The position numbers were made by a program, and so were the translations under genes. 53,725 bases of DNA, taken from the NCBI GenBank assembly GCA_018372435.1, contig JAHAJA010000029.1, positions 1 to 53,725 on the forward strand, written 5' to 3'. This DNA is from Clostridiales bacterium (lineage in GTDB: Bacteria; Bacillota; Clostridia; Lachnospirales; Lachnospiraceae). The notes under the pieces were generated by a model. The model was not told where the DNA came from, ran no database searches, and was given only the letters and a program-made list of their open reading frames with translations. Below, in pieces: positions 41,174 through 50,044 of this stretch (positions within the stretch are counted from its first letter, which is position 1; every line of letters starts with the position of its first letter).

Positions 41174-42823
41174 TTATTGATTTATTAAAGTAGCAATTTC
41201 ACTTATCCCTTTTTTACCGAAATGAATCGTTTTATCATTAATAATCATGCATGGCACACTCATAATTTGATATTTCTCTTTTAATTCAGGATAGTGCATT
41301 AAATCAATCATCTCTGCCTCAATATTATCCGAAAGAGTTGCAGCCTTCTGAGCGGCCATAACTAATTCCGGACACATCGTACAAGATAGAGAAACCATAA
41401 TCTTAAGATTTACTGGTTTTGATACTTCCTTAATCTTCTTTTCCACGTCTGGTTCAATTTCTTTTCCTGGTCCTGCAACATTGTATAACGCAATTATAAA
41501 TGAGTTGATTTCATGTCCTCCTGGTACACCATGAAACTGTATTCCGCTACTAGTACCATCGGCATAGCAAACTTCAATTGTTGGAAGTAGACGTGAACTA
41601 GCTTCTTCTTCATTACCCTCTGTCCAAGTAACTTTGTCTGTTAAACTAGTAAACTCTTCAACAAAACCTCTTACTTCTTCTGAGACTTTTCTATCATCCA
41701 ACCAAGTTTTTAAGATAACAGGCTTATCGAATTTTCCAAATACTCCTCTTAGCTGATTCTTAATCTCACTACTTAAAAATCCACCATCTGTTGAATCCTC
41801 ACCAGCATTATGATTACTTTCATCCTCTAGATGTTTACTAGTTTTCTTAGTAATTTTAAGCTCCGGAATGTTAAGTTTCGCATGTAAATCAGATATATAT
41901 TTTTCCAAAGAGGTAGCTGCAATTGCACCGTCTGAAACAGCTGTAACTACTTGCCTTAGATTCTTAACACATACATCTCCAGCAGCAAACACTCCATCTA
42001 TATTTGTTTGTTGATTTGCATCTGTTAGGATATATCCTTGTGCGTTTAATTCCACTGACTTTGGTAGCCAGTGTGTATTAGGTACATAACCTGCAAAAAC
42101 AAAGACACCGAAGCTTTCGTTTTCCTTAGCCTCATATATCCATTCATCTCCTGTTATGTTATCACGAAATCTAGCGCTCTCTAGCTTACTATCTCCCTTT
42201 AATTCCACGACCTCAGTATGGAATACTGTTGATATTTTATCATTGCCCTTCAATTGATCTGACACTGTTTTTGCACAAGTGAAATCCTCTTCTCGCACTA
42301 TTAGAGTAACCGACTTTGCATATCTTGTTAGGAAGATTCCCTCTTCTACCGCGGCAAATCCTCCTCCAATCACGAAAACATCCATTCCAGTAAAGAATTC
42401 TCCATCACAGGTAGCGCAATAAGCCACTCCTCTTCCTTGGAATTCTTTTTCTCCTTCAAAGCCTAGATTTCTTGGATTGGCTCCAACCGCTAATATGACT
42501 CCTAATGCCTTGTAGTCTCCCTTGGTAGTACGGATTATCTTGACATCAGATTCTAATTCCATCTCCTGAACCTCCGCCATCAAAAACTCTGCTCCAAAAG
42601 ATTCTGCTTGCATTCTCATACTATCAGTCAGTTCCTTGCCACTTGTCTTCTTAACTCCAGGATAATTAATAATCTCTGCTGTAATTGTGATCTGTCCACC
42701 CAGTTTTTCTTTCTCTATAACAAGAACTTTATATTTTGCTCTCGCCATATAAAGTGCAGCTGAGAGCCCTGCTGGACCTCCGCCTACAATAATCAGATCG
42801 TATAGACTTCTTAAATCTTCCAT
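41174..42823 (-). CDS. AhpF-like peroxiredoxin reductase with reversed domain order
   Basis: A 549-residue flavoprotein. Residues 1 to about 310 are a thioredoxin-reductase module: FAD site IIVGGGPAGLSAAL, redox pair C136/C139 in AYCATCDGEFF, and NAD(P) site VIGGGFAAVEEG. Residues about 345-549 are a tandem thioredoxin-fold module homologous to the N-terminal domain of AhpF (KPVILKTWLDD, FHGVPGGHEINSF, SLSCTMCPELV with C481/C484, SVPCMII). In AhpF this module comes first, so the order is swapped. It should pass electrons from NADH or NADPH to AhpC, whose gene is upstream. AAGGAGG precedes the ATG. Confidence 0.92.
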   Translation of the reverse strand: MEDLRSLYDLIIVGGGPAGLSAALYMARAKYKVLVIEKEKLGGQITITAEIINYPGVKKTSGKELTDSMRMQAESFGAEFLMAEVQEMELESDVKIIRTTKGDYKALGVILAVGANPRNLGFEGEKEFQGRGVAYCATCDGEFFTGMDVFVIGGGFAAVEEGIFLTRYAKSVTLIVREEDFTCAKTVSDQLKGNDKISTVFHTEVVELKGDSKLESARFRDNITGDEWIYEAKENESFGVFVFAGYVPNTHWLPKSVELNAQGYILTDANQQTNIDGVFAAGDVCVKNLRQVVTAVSDGAIAATSLEKYISDLHAKLNIPELKITKKTSKHLEDESNHNAGEDSTDGGFLSSEIKNQLRGVFGKFDKPVILKTWLDDRKVSEEVRGFVEEFTSLTDKVTWTEGNEEEASSRLLPTIEVCYADGTSSGIQFHGVPGGHEINSFIIALYNVAGPGKEIEPDVEKKIKEVSKPVNLKIMVSLSCTMCPELVMAAQKAATLSDNIEAEMIDLMHYPELKEKYQIMSVPCMIINDKTIHFGKKGISEIATLINQ

Positions 42824-42843
42824 AAGCGAACCTCCTTTTTACA

Positions 42844-42874
42844 ATACCCCGCTCTTATATAAGAAACGGGGTAT
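42844..42874 (-). terminator. hairpin between ahpC and the ahpF-like gene
   Basis: ATACCCCG pairs with CGGGGTAT across a 15-base loop with no T run after it. It could be an mRNA-processing stem or a leaky terminator that keeps the reductase below the peroxiredoxin. Confidence 0.55.
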
Positions 42875-42906
42875 CATTCATTCTATGGATAAGTATTTCA
42901 AATCTA

Positions 42907-43470
42907 TTAGATTAATCCAACAAGATCTAGACTTGGTTTTAAAGTTTCTGCGCCTGGTTGCCATTTAGCTGGGCAAACTTGATCCCCATGTTCTGCAACG
43001 AATTGAGATGCTTGTACACGTCTGAATAATTCATCTGCATTTCTTCCTACATTACCAGCAATTACTTCATAAGCAACAATTTTACCTTCAGGATTTACGA
43101 TAAAGCTTCCTCTTTCAGCTAGACCATCAGCCTCAATCATAACATCAAAATCTCTAGCTAATGCACCAGTTGGATCTGCTAACATTGGGTAATTGATTTT
43201 CTTGATTGTCTTTGATGCATCATGCCATGCTTTATGAACGAAATGTGTATCACAGGATACAGAATAGATTTCACAACCAATTTTTTGGAACTCATCATAT
43301 TTGTTAGCTAAGTCCTCTAATTCTGTAGGGCACACGAATGTGAAATCTGCTGGGTAGAAGAAGAACACTGACCATTTACCTAGAATATCTTCTTTCTTAA
43401 CTTCTTTAAACTCACCATTTACAAATGCTTGTACTGCAAAATCTGAAACTTCTTTATTAATTTGTGACAT
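42907..43470 (-). CDS. ahpC: alkyl hydroperoxide reductase, peroxiredoxin subunit
   Basis: A 187-residue typical 2-Cys peroxiredoxin. Peroxidatic C47 is in DFTFVCPTELEDL, resolving C166 in HGDQVCPAKW, and the active-site Arg segment is GSFIVNPEGKIVAYEV. It detoxifies hydrogen peroxide and alkyl peroxides in the cytosol. AGGAGG lies 8 bases before the ATG. The reductase follows after 83 bp. Its promoter has the shared GTTA-N8-TAAC operator, not a PerR box. Confidence 0.97.
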   Translation of the reverse strand: MSQINKEVSDFAVQAFVNGEFKEVKKEDILGKWSVFFFYPADFTFVCPTELEDLANKYDEFQKIGCEIYSVSCDTHFVHKAWHDASKTIKKINYPMLADPTGALARDFDVMIEADGLAERGSFIVNPEGKIVAYEVIAGNVGRNADELFRRVQASQFVAEHGDQVCPAKWQPGAETLKPSLDLVGLI

Positions 43471-43557
43471 AATAAAATCCTCCTAATGTTTGTAATTTTT
43501 TGTTTAACTTTTTATTATTGTTATTGTTTTTTGTATTGATATTGATTTGTTTTTATT

Positions 43558-43613
43558 GGTTAGTTATCTCTAACCTGTGAATATATAATAACACGTACAA
43601 TTAAAAATTGCAA
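43558..43613 (-). promoter_or_regulatory. ahpC promoter with GTTA-N8-TAAC operator
   Basis: TTGCAA (43608-43613), 17 bp, TATTAT (43585-43590) on the minus strand. GGTTAGTTATCTCTAACC (43558-43575) starts 9 bp after the -10 and is the most symmetrical GGTTAG copy. The leader to the ATG is about 90 AT-rich bases. Confidence 0.78.
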
Positions 43614-43672
43614 TACCAAAATCAATAATAATTACTATTATTATATTTTTATATTGTATTTTAAGAAAAAAA

Positions 43673-43689
43673 CAACCTCTCAAAGGTTG
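43673..43689 (-). terminator. terminator of gpmA
   Basis: CAACCT-N5-AGGTTG runs into seven T residues on the minus strand. Upstream of it lie a second CAACC/GGTTG hairpin and a GTAGAT/ATCTAC stem (to about 43752), so alternative pairings are possible. Confidence 0.85.
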
Positions 43690-43779
43690 ATTTGTAGATA
43701 ATGAATACATAATATCCATGCATCTACATACCAACCATGAAGGTTGTCATTTCTTTTGTTGTCTTTTCTTTTGTTGTTT

Positions 43780-44526
43780 TTACTTTTGTTTACTTCCCTG
43801 TTTAGCCACTGCTTGCATTTTTTCCTGAATTGCTTTTTGATCCCCTAGATATTCCTTACTGATAAATCTTCCTTGTTCATCAAGTTCATATACAAGTGGG
43901 ATTCCTGTTGGAATATTGACATTCATTATTTCTTCCTTAGATAGCCCTTCAAGATATTGCACTAGAGCACGTATAGAATTACCATGCGCTGCAATCAGTA
44001 CTCTCTTTCCTGCTTTCATATCCTTAGCAATATAATCTTCGTAATAAGGTACTACTCTAGCAATGGTATCTTCTAGACTTTCTCCAAGTGGTAAAAGATC
44101 TTTTTCTTCCTGACGATACTGTTCTTGTAACCTAGGATTTCTCTCATCTGCTTCTTCTAGAAGTGGAGGTGCAACATCATAGGAACGTCTCCATATCTTT
44201 ACCTGGTCTTCTCCATATTTATTAGCAGTTTCTTCTTTGTTCAACCCTTGAAGTGCGCCATAATGACGTTCATTTAGTTTCCATGTCTTTGTTACCGGAA
44301 GCCATGTCCTATCCATCATATCTAACGCAAAATTAAGCGTATGAATTGCCCTTTTCAGATAAGAAGTGTAACAAACGTCAAAATCATAACCATTTTCCTT
44401 CAATGTTCTTCCAGCTTCTTTTGCCTCTGTTTGTCCTTTCAAAGACAAATCCACATCTGTCCAGCCAGTAAACAGATTTTGTTCATTCCATACGCTCTCA
44501 CCATGTCTTAATAATACTAATTTCAT
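43780..44526 (-). CDS. gpmA: 2,3-bisphosphoglycerate-dependent phosphoglycerate mutase
   Basis: The 248-residue glycolytic enzyme converts 3- to 2-phosphoglycerate. Phospho-histidine H8 is in LLRHGESVWNEQN; other landmarks are ERHYGALQGLNKEE, RRSYDVAPP and VLIAAHGNSIRAL. The tail KQGSKQK is short and basic. It lies 61 bp after sufU on the same strand, so it may be the distal gene of the suf transcript; a degenerate copy of the suf-type operator sits in the gap. AAGGGG precedes the ATG. It acts directly before enolase, whose promoter has the same operator type. Confidence 0.96.
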   Translation of the reverse strand: MKLVLLRHGESVWNEQNLFTGWTDVDLSLKGQTEAKEAGRTLKENGYDFDVCYTSYLKRAIHTLNFALDMMDRTWLPVTKTWKLNERHYGALQGLNKEETANKYGEDQVKIWRRSYDVAPPLLEEADERNPRLQEQYRQEEKDLLPLGESLEDTIARVVPYYEDYIAKDMKAGKRVLIAAHGNSIRALVQYLEGLSKEEIMNVNIPTGIPLVYELDEQGRFISKEYLGDQKAIQEKMQAVAKQGSKQK

Positions 44527-44550
44527 TTAAATTACCCCTTTCTATGTTTT

Positions 44551-44568
44551 GGTTAGCAAAATCTAAAT
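44551..44568 (-). promoter_or_regulatory. degenerate GTTA-N8-TAAC site before gpmA
   Basis: GGTTAGCAAAATCTAAAT keeps one perfect half and four of five bases of the other (CTAAA for CTAAC). No convincing -35/-10 was found beside it, so it may be a chance match or a weak site. Confidence 0.35.
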
Positions 44569-44587
44569 AATGTGTTCTTTTTATGTT

Positions 44588-45040
44588 TTACTTTTCAGAG
44601 CCATCCTCACTTTTTTGGATAATATCCTCCATTGTATGCCATGCCAAAAGAGCACATTTTACTCTTGCTGGCATATTGGATATGTTTTTAAATGCTATGG
44701 CATCTTCTATTTTTTTCAATTCCTGATCATCTGTAATTTCTCTTTTAATCATAGATATAAACGTGGATATAATCTCTTTTGCTTCTTCTATGGTTCTTCC
44801 TTTAATAGTATCTATCATAATGGAAGTAGAGGCCTGTGATATGGCACAACCATGTCCCGTAAACCCCATATCTTCTATTTTGTTTCCATTTAATTTAAGC
44901 TCTAATTTAATTTCGTCCCCGCAATTAGGGTTATGACCCATTTCGCAATAGTCTGCTTCTTCTATATCTTTTTTATTTTCTGAATACATACTATGTTCCA
45001 TAATTAAATCATTATATACATCACTTAAGCTTTCCACCAT
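44588..45040 (-). CDS. sufU: Fe-S cluster assembly protein SufU
   Basis: A 150-residue SufU (IscU-like) protein with the three ligand cysteines C40 (NPNCGD), C65 (GHGCAIS) and C129 (RVKCALLAW) and the Asp after the first Cys. In Firmicutes SufU is a zinc-dependent sulfur acceptor that takes persulfide from SufS. It lies 19 bp after sufS. A GAGGAAGAG ribosome site precedes the ATG. Confidence 0.96.
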   Translation of the reverse strand: MVESLSDVYNDLIMEHSMYSENKKDIEEADYCEMGHNPNCGDEIKLELKLNGNKIEDMGFTGHGCAISQASTSIMIDTIKGRTIEEAKEIISTFISMIKREITDDQELKKIEDAIAFKNISNMPARVKCALLAWHTMEDIIQKSEDGSEK

Positions 45041-45059
45041 TTCTCTTCCTCTCTGTTAT

Positions 45060-46283
45060 TTATTTTTTAATATATTTTTCAAACAGTTTATAGGTCTTCT
45101 CAATGCCTTGTACTAACTGGTCGATATCTTCTTTCGTGTTATAAAAAGAAAGACTTGCTCTACAAGTGGAATCCGTTTGTAGGAATCTCATCAGCGGTTG
45201 TGCACAATGATTACCTGAGCGTATTGCCACATTATTAGAATCTAAGATACTTGCTACATCGTGAGGATGTATTCCCTTCATATTAAACGAAATAACGCTG
45301 GAATGATTCTCTCTATTTGGCGTTACATATAGATTCATATAATCTAATTGTGATAGCCTCTGTAATGCATAATTGGTTAATTCCTGTTCTCTTTGTTGAA
45401 TGGTCTCATATCCTAGATCATTCATATAATCTATGGCAGCACCTAATCCAACCACTCCTCCTACGTTTTGTGTTCCTGCTTCGAATCGATTAGGAAGAGG
45501 TGCGAAGGTTGTGTCTTGCTCATACACATATTCAATCATATCGCCTCCCATTAGGAATGGGGACATTTTATTCAAGATTTCTTTTTTTCCATACAGTACT
45601 CCAACTCCTAATGGTGCGAGCATCTTGTGTCCAGAGAATACTAAAAAGTCCGCGTCTAAATCCTGTACATCTATCTTCATATGTGGAATACTTTGAGAAG
45701 CATCCACGATTACGATTGCTCCTTTTTTGTGTGCATATTCGATGATTTCTTTAACAGGGTTAATGGTTCCTAGAACATTTGATATATGTGTTATACCAAC
45801 AATTTTAGTTTGATCTGTTATTTTACTTTCTATTTCTTCCTTAGTTAGTTCAAATTGCTCGTTAATATACATGTATGTTAATTTACTCTCTGTTTTTTTC
45901 GTTACCATTTGCCAAGGAACCAAGTTAGAATGATGCTCCATAATAGATATTACAACTTCATCATCTTTTTTCAGATTATCCATTCCATAGGAATACGCAA
46001 TTAGATTTAGACTTTCTGTTGCATTTTTTGAAAATATAATTTCTTCCGACTCTTTCGCATTAATAAATCTTGCTATCTTTTGTCTTGTTTCCTCATATAG
46101 ATTTGTTGCTTCAACACTTAGTTCATATGCTCCTCTGTGGGGATTTGCATTATTGCTTTGATAAAACTCTTCCACTGCTTTTATTACTTGTTTTGGTTTT
46201 TGTGTTGTTGCACCACTATCTAGATATGCTATTTTTCTATTTTGTAAAAGTGTAAACTCTTCTCTTATCTTTCCTATATCCAT
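45060..46283 (-). CDS. sufS: cysteine desulfurase SufS
   Basis: A 407-residue class-V PLP enzyme that removes sulfur from cysteine. It has ATTQKPKQVIKAVEEFY, NATESLNLIAYS, HHSNLVPWQ, PLP lysine in FSGHKMLAPLGVG and the persulfide Cys at about 360 in SGNHCAQPLMRFL. It is the Suf-type (group II) desulfurase, passing sulfur to SufU next door. It lies 22 bp after sufD. Confidence 0.97.
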   Translation of the reverse strand: MDIGKIREEFTLLQNRKIAYLDSGATTQKPKQVIKAVEEFYQSNNANPHRGAYELSVEATNLYEETRQKIARFINAKESEEIIFSKNATESLNLIAYSYGMDNLKKDDEVVISIMEHHSNLVPWQMVTKKTESKLTYMYINEQFELTKEEIESKITDQTKIVGITHISNVLGTINPVKEIIEYAHKKGAIVIVDASQSIPHMKIDVQDLDADFLVFSGHKMLAPLGVGVLYGKKEILNKMSPFLMGGDMIEYVYEQDTTFAPLPNRFEAGTQNVGGVVGLGAAIDYMNDLGYETIQQREQELTNYALQRLSQLDYMNLYVTPNRENHSSVISFNMKGIHPHDVASILDSNNVAIRSGNHCAQPLMRFLQTDSTCRASLSFYNTKEDIDQLVQGIEKTYKLFEKYIKK

Positions 46284-46305
46284 TATAGCATTATTCCTTC
46301 CTTGT

Positions 46306-47388
46306 CTAATCTAATCTCTTATCAATCTCGGCTAGGATTTCTTCTTTTAGCTCTTCTTGTTCTATTCTTTCAATAATATGCGAAAACTTTGCTTTAACGA
46401 TTAACTTCATCGCTTCCTTTTGGCTAAATCCTCTAGTCATTAGATAAAATAATTCTTTCGAATCTACTTTTCCAGAAGCTGAACTGTGATTTCCTTCTAC
46501 ATCTTCTTCTGTACATAATAACATTGGCAATGCTTTTGATTTTGCTTTATCCGATAATAGCATACAGAATTCATTTTCATTTCCTTTTGCCTTTTTTGCT
46601 CCCGTTTTAAAATCTAGGGTACCTTTGAAGCTTTTCGTTGCCCTGTCCTTTAAAGCCCCTTGCACTTCTATATCTATATTCGTTTTCTCACCGTATAGAT
46701 GAGCCATGTAATTTATGTCTATCTTTTGCTCTTCTTTTCCTAGATAAATACTATTAATAGTACCCTCGGAATTGTTTTCTGCCAAATTCATGTAGTAATT
46801 TGAAACACTACTTCTTCCGCCAAAATCTACTGTGATAATATCTACGTTTGCTGATTCTTCTACATTACTTTCTAGACTAATGAAATTCCTAGAATTTTCA
46901 TTCAACAAATTAATCACAATGACCCGAATGTCTGAATTCTTCTTTGCTTTAATTCTACAGATTCCATTATGATAATCCTTCTCATGTAAATCAGCATTAT
47001 CCTCACTAGATTTATACTTAAGGATAACCGTTCCTTTGCTTCCTTCTTCTGCTAAGATTTCGATGTTATCAACTAAGCAATGATCCTTTCCTTGAAAATC
47101 AAAAACAAGCTCTACATTTTCTTGATTCTTTTGATCCATTGCAATTTTAATATTTTGGTTTGATTGCTCATTTACTTGGTCTTCTAATACCTCTCCGACT
47201 CCATATATCAAAGAAGTATCCTTGATTCTCTCGTTTGTAGTTACCTGTCCTTCTCTAGCTTTAATCGTTACAGAATCAAACGTAGTGATTTCTTCTGGAA
47301 CCGTGAAGTCATCTAGGACAATGTCATTAATTCCGAATTTCACACTTGTCCTAACAGGTGTCTCGTTTAATCTAAGTTTCTCCATCAT
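46306..47388 (-). CDS. sufD: Fe-S scaffold component SufD
   Basis: A 360-residue SufBD-family beta-helix protein. The C-terminal core has CMLLSDKAKSKALPMLLC and DVEGNHSSASGKVD, with the conserved His used at the SufB-SufD interface, then FYLMTRGFSQKEAMKLIV. It forms the SufBC2D scaffold. Its ATGA start overlaps the sufB stop codon by 4 bp, giving coupled translation. The N-terminal half is more divergent, as usual. Confidence 0.95.
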   Translation of the reverse strand: MMEKLRLNETPVRTSVKFGINDIVLDDFTVPEEITTFDSVTIKAREGQVTTNERIKDTSLIYGVGEVLEDQVNEQSNQNIKIAMDQKNQENVELVFDFQGKDHCLVDNIEILAEEGSKGTVILKYKSSEDNADLHEKDYHNGICRIKAKKNSDIRVIVINLLNENSRNFISLESNVEESANVDIITVDFGGRSSVSNYYMNLAENNSEGTINSIYLGKEEQKIDINYMAHLYGEKTNIDIEVQGALKDRATKSFKGTLDFKTGAKKAKGNENEFCMLLSDKAKSKALPMLLCTEEDVEGNHSSASGKVDSKELFYLMTRGFSQKEAMKLIVKAKFSHIIERIEQEELKEEILAEIDKRLD

Positions 47389-48785
47389 CCAATCGCTCCT
47401 TCCAATTCTAAATTAATTAAGTTATTCATCTCCACTGCATATTCAATCGGAAGTTCTTTTGAAATCGGATAAGCGAATCCTCTTACGATCATCGCTTTCG
47501 CATCTTCTTCTGATAACCCTCTTGACATTAGATAAAATATTGTCTTGTCACTTATCTTACCTATTTTTGCTTCATGAGAGAATTCTACTTCATCTGTTCG
47601 AATATCGTTTACAGGTATGGTATCAGACTTTGATAAACTATCTAGCATAAGTGATTCACAGGATACTGAACATTTTGAATTCTTAGCATTTTCGCTTATC
47701 CTTACTAGCGACCTATAAGTACAAGTTCCACCGTTCTTGGATATTGATTTGCCATCTATTACACTAGAAGTATTTGGTGCGTTATGTACCACCTTAAATC
47801 CATTGTCTAGATTCTGTCCCTTACCCGCGAAGGAAATTCCTGTGAATTCCGTTTTTGCTCCTTCTCCATTTAAGATACTCATTGGATATAGCATCGATAT
47901 TTTAGAACCAAAGGAACCGGATACCCAGTCAACTTGAGCATTCTTACCTACAATCGCTCTTTTGGTATTCAGATTCAACATGTTTTTCGACCAGTTTTCG
48001 ATAGTTGAGTACCTCAAGTATGCATTGTCTTTGACATATAGCTCTACACATCCTGCATGAAGATTTACCTTATTGTATTTTGGTGCCGAACATCCTTCCA
48101 CAAACTGAAGACTTGCTCCTTCATCCACGATAATTAAAGTATGTTCAAATTGTCCTGCTTCTGGCGAGTTTAATCTAAAATACGATTGTAGAGGTATATC
48201 CACTTTTACTCCTTTTGGTACATATACGAAGGAACCACCTGACCAAACTGCTCCATGCAATGCTACGAATTTGTGGTCACGAACGGATACACATTTCATA
48301 AAATATGGTTTAACAAGTTCCGGATAATCCCTAACTGCGGTTTCCATATCTGTATAGATTACCCCTTGCTTTACTAATTCCTCCCTAATACTATGATATA
48401 CTACCTCTGAATCATATTGTGCACCTACTCCTGCTAAGGATTTTCTTTCTGCCTCTGGAATTCCTAAGCTTTCAAACGTGTTTTTAATATCATCAGGGAC
48501 ATCATCCCAGCTGCTATTTAATTTTGATTTTGGCTTTACATAGGTCGCAATCTCGTCCATGTTTAATTCAGAAAGATCAGGTCCCCAGGTTGGTAACTCC
48601 AAAGAATTATATACGTCTAAGGCCTTTAATCTAAATTCTCTCATCCATTCTGCTTCTTGCTTTTGGTTAGAGATTTCTGCTATGATATCTGGCGTTAAGC
48701 CTTTCTTTATCTTAAATTCATACTTGTCTTCATTTTTGATGTCATATATATTCCGATTAATTTCTTCTACATTCGTCTTTTTCAT
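47385..48785 (-). CDS. sufB: Fe-S scaffold component SufB
   Basis: A 466-residue SufB. It has the conserved SVRDHKFVALHGAVWSGGSF in part, VPKGVKVDIPLQSYFR, VEGCSAPKY, and the C-terminal SCESLMLDSLSKSDTIP and IFYLMSRGLSEEDAKAMIV. SufB holds the nascent cluster in the SufBC2D complex. The start at 48785 has AAGG 8 bases upstream; a GTG seven codons earlier is a less likely start. It lies 26 bp after sufC. Confidence 0.97.
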   Translation of the reverse strand: MKKTNVEEINRNIYDIKNEDKYEFKIKKGLTPDIIAEISNQKQEAEWMREFRLKALDVYNSLELPTWGPDLSELNMDEIATYVKPKSKLNSSWDDVPDDIKNTFESLGIPEAERKSLAGVGAQYDSEVVYHSIREELVKQGVIYTDMETAVRDYPELVKPYFMKCVSVRDHKFVALHGAVWSGGSFVYVPKGVKVDIPLQSYFRLNSPEAGQFEHTLIIVDEGASLQFVEGCSAPKYNKVNLHAGCVELYVKDNAYLRYSTIENWSKNMLNLNTKRAIVGKNAQVDWVSGSFGSKISMLYPMSILNGEGAKTEFTGISFAGKGQNLDNGFKVVHNAPNTSSVIDGKSISKNGGTCTYRSLVRISENAKNSKCSVSCESLMLDSLSKSDTIPVNDIRTDEVEFSHEAKIGKISDKTIFYLMSRGLSEEDAKAMIVRGFAYPISKELPIEYAVEMNNLINLELEGAIG

Positions 48786-48811
48786 ATTAACAGCCTTACC
48801 TTTCACTTTAT

Positions 48812-49555
48812 TTATTCTAATCTATATTTTCCATACCCTTCTTTTTCAATCTGGTCTGCCAATTCTCCTGTTCCAGTTGTTACAATTTTACCGTCAACTA
48901 AGACATGAACATAATCTACTTTCAAGTTTTCTAGTATTTTTGCATTATGTGTTATGATAAGAACAGCATTTTCATCATTCTTATACATTTGAATTCCCTT
49001 TGAAACAGTTCGTATAGCGTCTACATCAAGTCCAGAATCTGTTTCATCTAATATAGCAAGTTTTGGATTCAAAACAAGCATCTGAAGAATTTCATTTTTC
49101 TTTTTTTCTCCTCCAGAGAACCCAACATTTAGATTTCTCTCCATATTACTTGGATTAATCTCTAATTGTTCCATATATCCTTTTATTTCTTCTTTAAATG
49201 GCATTAACCTTACTGGCTTTCCTGTCATTTTGTTTCTTGCATATTTCAAAAAATTAGTTACAGATACACCTGGTATCTCTTCAGGTAATTGGAAGGACAT
49301 AAAGATTCCTTTTCTAGCAATTTCATCTGTTTTCGAGTCAGTAATATCCTCTTCTTCAAAAATTATGTTTCCGTTAACTTTTTCGTAAGTAGGATTGTTT
49401 AATATGGAATGGGCAAGTGTAGATTTACCAGCTCCATTCGGTCCCATTACGATATGAACTTCTCCCTTGTTTATCTTTAAGTTTAGTCCTTTTAAAATTT
49501 CTTGTCCTTCTGCATTTACATATAGATCCTTAATATCTAATAAAGTATTATTCAT
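48812..49555 (-). CDS. sufC: Fe-S assembly ATPase SufC
   Basis: A 247-residue ABC-type ATPase with Walker A MGPNGAGKST, Q-loop MSFQLPEEIPG, signature FSGGEKKKNEIL, Walker B LAILDETDSGLDVDA and switch ITHNAK. It drives conformational change in the SufBC2D scaffold; it is cytosolic and not a transporter. It lies 18 bp after the DtxR-fold regulator gene and begins the canonical suf set. Confidence 0.97.
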   Translation of the reverse strand: MNNTLLDIKDLYVNAEGQEILKGLNLKINKGEVHIVMGPNGAGKSTLAHSILNNPTYEKVNGNIIFEEEDITDSKTDEIARKGIFMSFQLPEEIPGVSVTNFLKYARNKMTGKPVRLMPFKEEIKGYMEQLEINPSNMERNLNVGFSGGEKKKNEILQMLVLNPKLAILDETDSGLDVDAIRTVSKGIQMYKNDENAVLIITHNAKILENLKVDYVHVLVDGKIVTTGTGELADQIEKEGYGKYRLE

Positions 49556-49573
49556 AATGTATCCTTCCCTTTC

Positions 49574-50029
49574 CTAAAAATGAATTGATTTTTTTCTTCT
49601 TCCACAATCGAGACATCTTTCATTGTTAATGTCATAATCACATTTCAATCCTTGAATACCTAGTGTGTTTTGTACATATTTAGCTAATTTATTTAGTGTA
49701 TGATCCTCCATACTTTTTTTTATTTTTTCTGCTTCTATTTTTGCCTCTTCTGTTTCTATTTCTAGTAATTCGGTCAAAAACAGATAGACTATATCATAAG
49801 CTTCTAACACTTTTCTTGCAGTTTTTGTTCCCTCATCAGTCAACTCAATTTTTCCATATACTTCATAATTTACTAGTCCATTTTCAGCAAGTAGTTTTAT
49901 AGCTTTATTAACCCCTGCTTTAGTACATTGCATCTTTTGGGCTATATCTGTTACTCTGATTTCTCCCTTTTGGTTTTGTAGAACGTACATCGTCTTAATA
50001 TATTCTTCTAAAGATTTTGAAATTCGCAT
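49574..50029 (-). CDS. DtxR-fold regulator with C-terminal Cys cluster, first gene of the suf operon
   Basis: A 151-residue protein with a DtxR/MntR-like winged helix (LEEYIKTMYVLQNQKGEIRV, TKAGVNKAIKLLAENGLV). Aligned to MntR, the metal ligands are gone: Glu11 is Lys, the RH of the dimer helix is AY, and the E-H pair near 102 is K-K. Instead the C-terminus has LKCDYDINNERCLDCGRRKK, a CX8CX2C cluster, and a His at the second-last position. This suggests an Fe-S cluster or zinc in place of the usual Fe/Mn sensor. Its gene leads suf, and its promoter has a perfect 16-bp palindrome. It probably represses suf when clusters are sufficient. GGAGG precedes the start. Confidence 0.88.
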   Translation of the reverse strand: MRISKSLEEYIKTMYVLQNQKGEIRVTDIAQKMQCTKAGVNKAIKLLAENGLVNYEVYGKIELTDEGTKTARKVLEAYDIVYLFLTELLEIETEEAKIEAEKIKKSMEDHTLNKLAKYVQNTLGIQGLKCDYDINNERCLDCGRRKKSIHF

Positions 50030-50044
50030 CATACGCCTCCCTTT

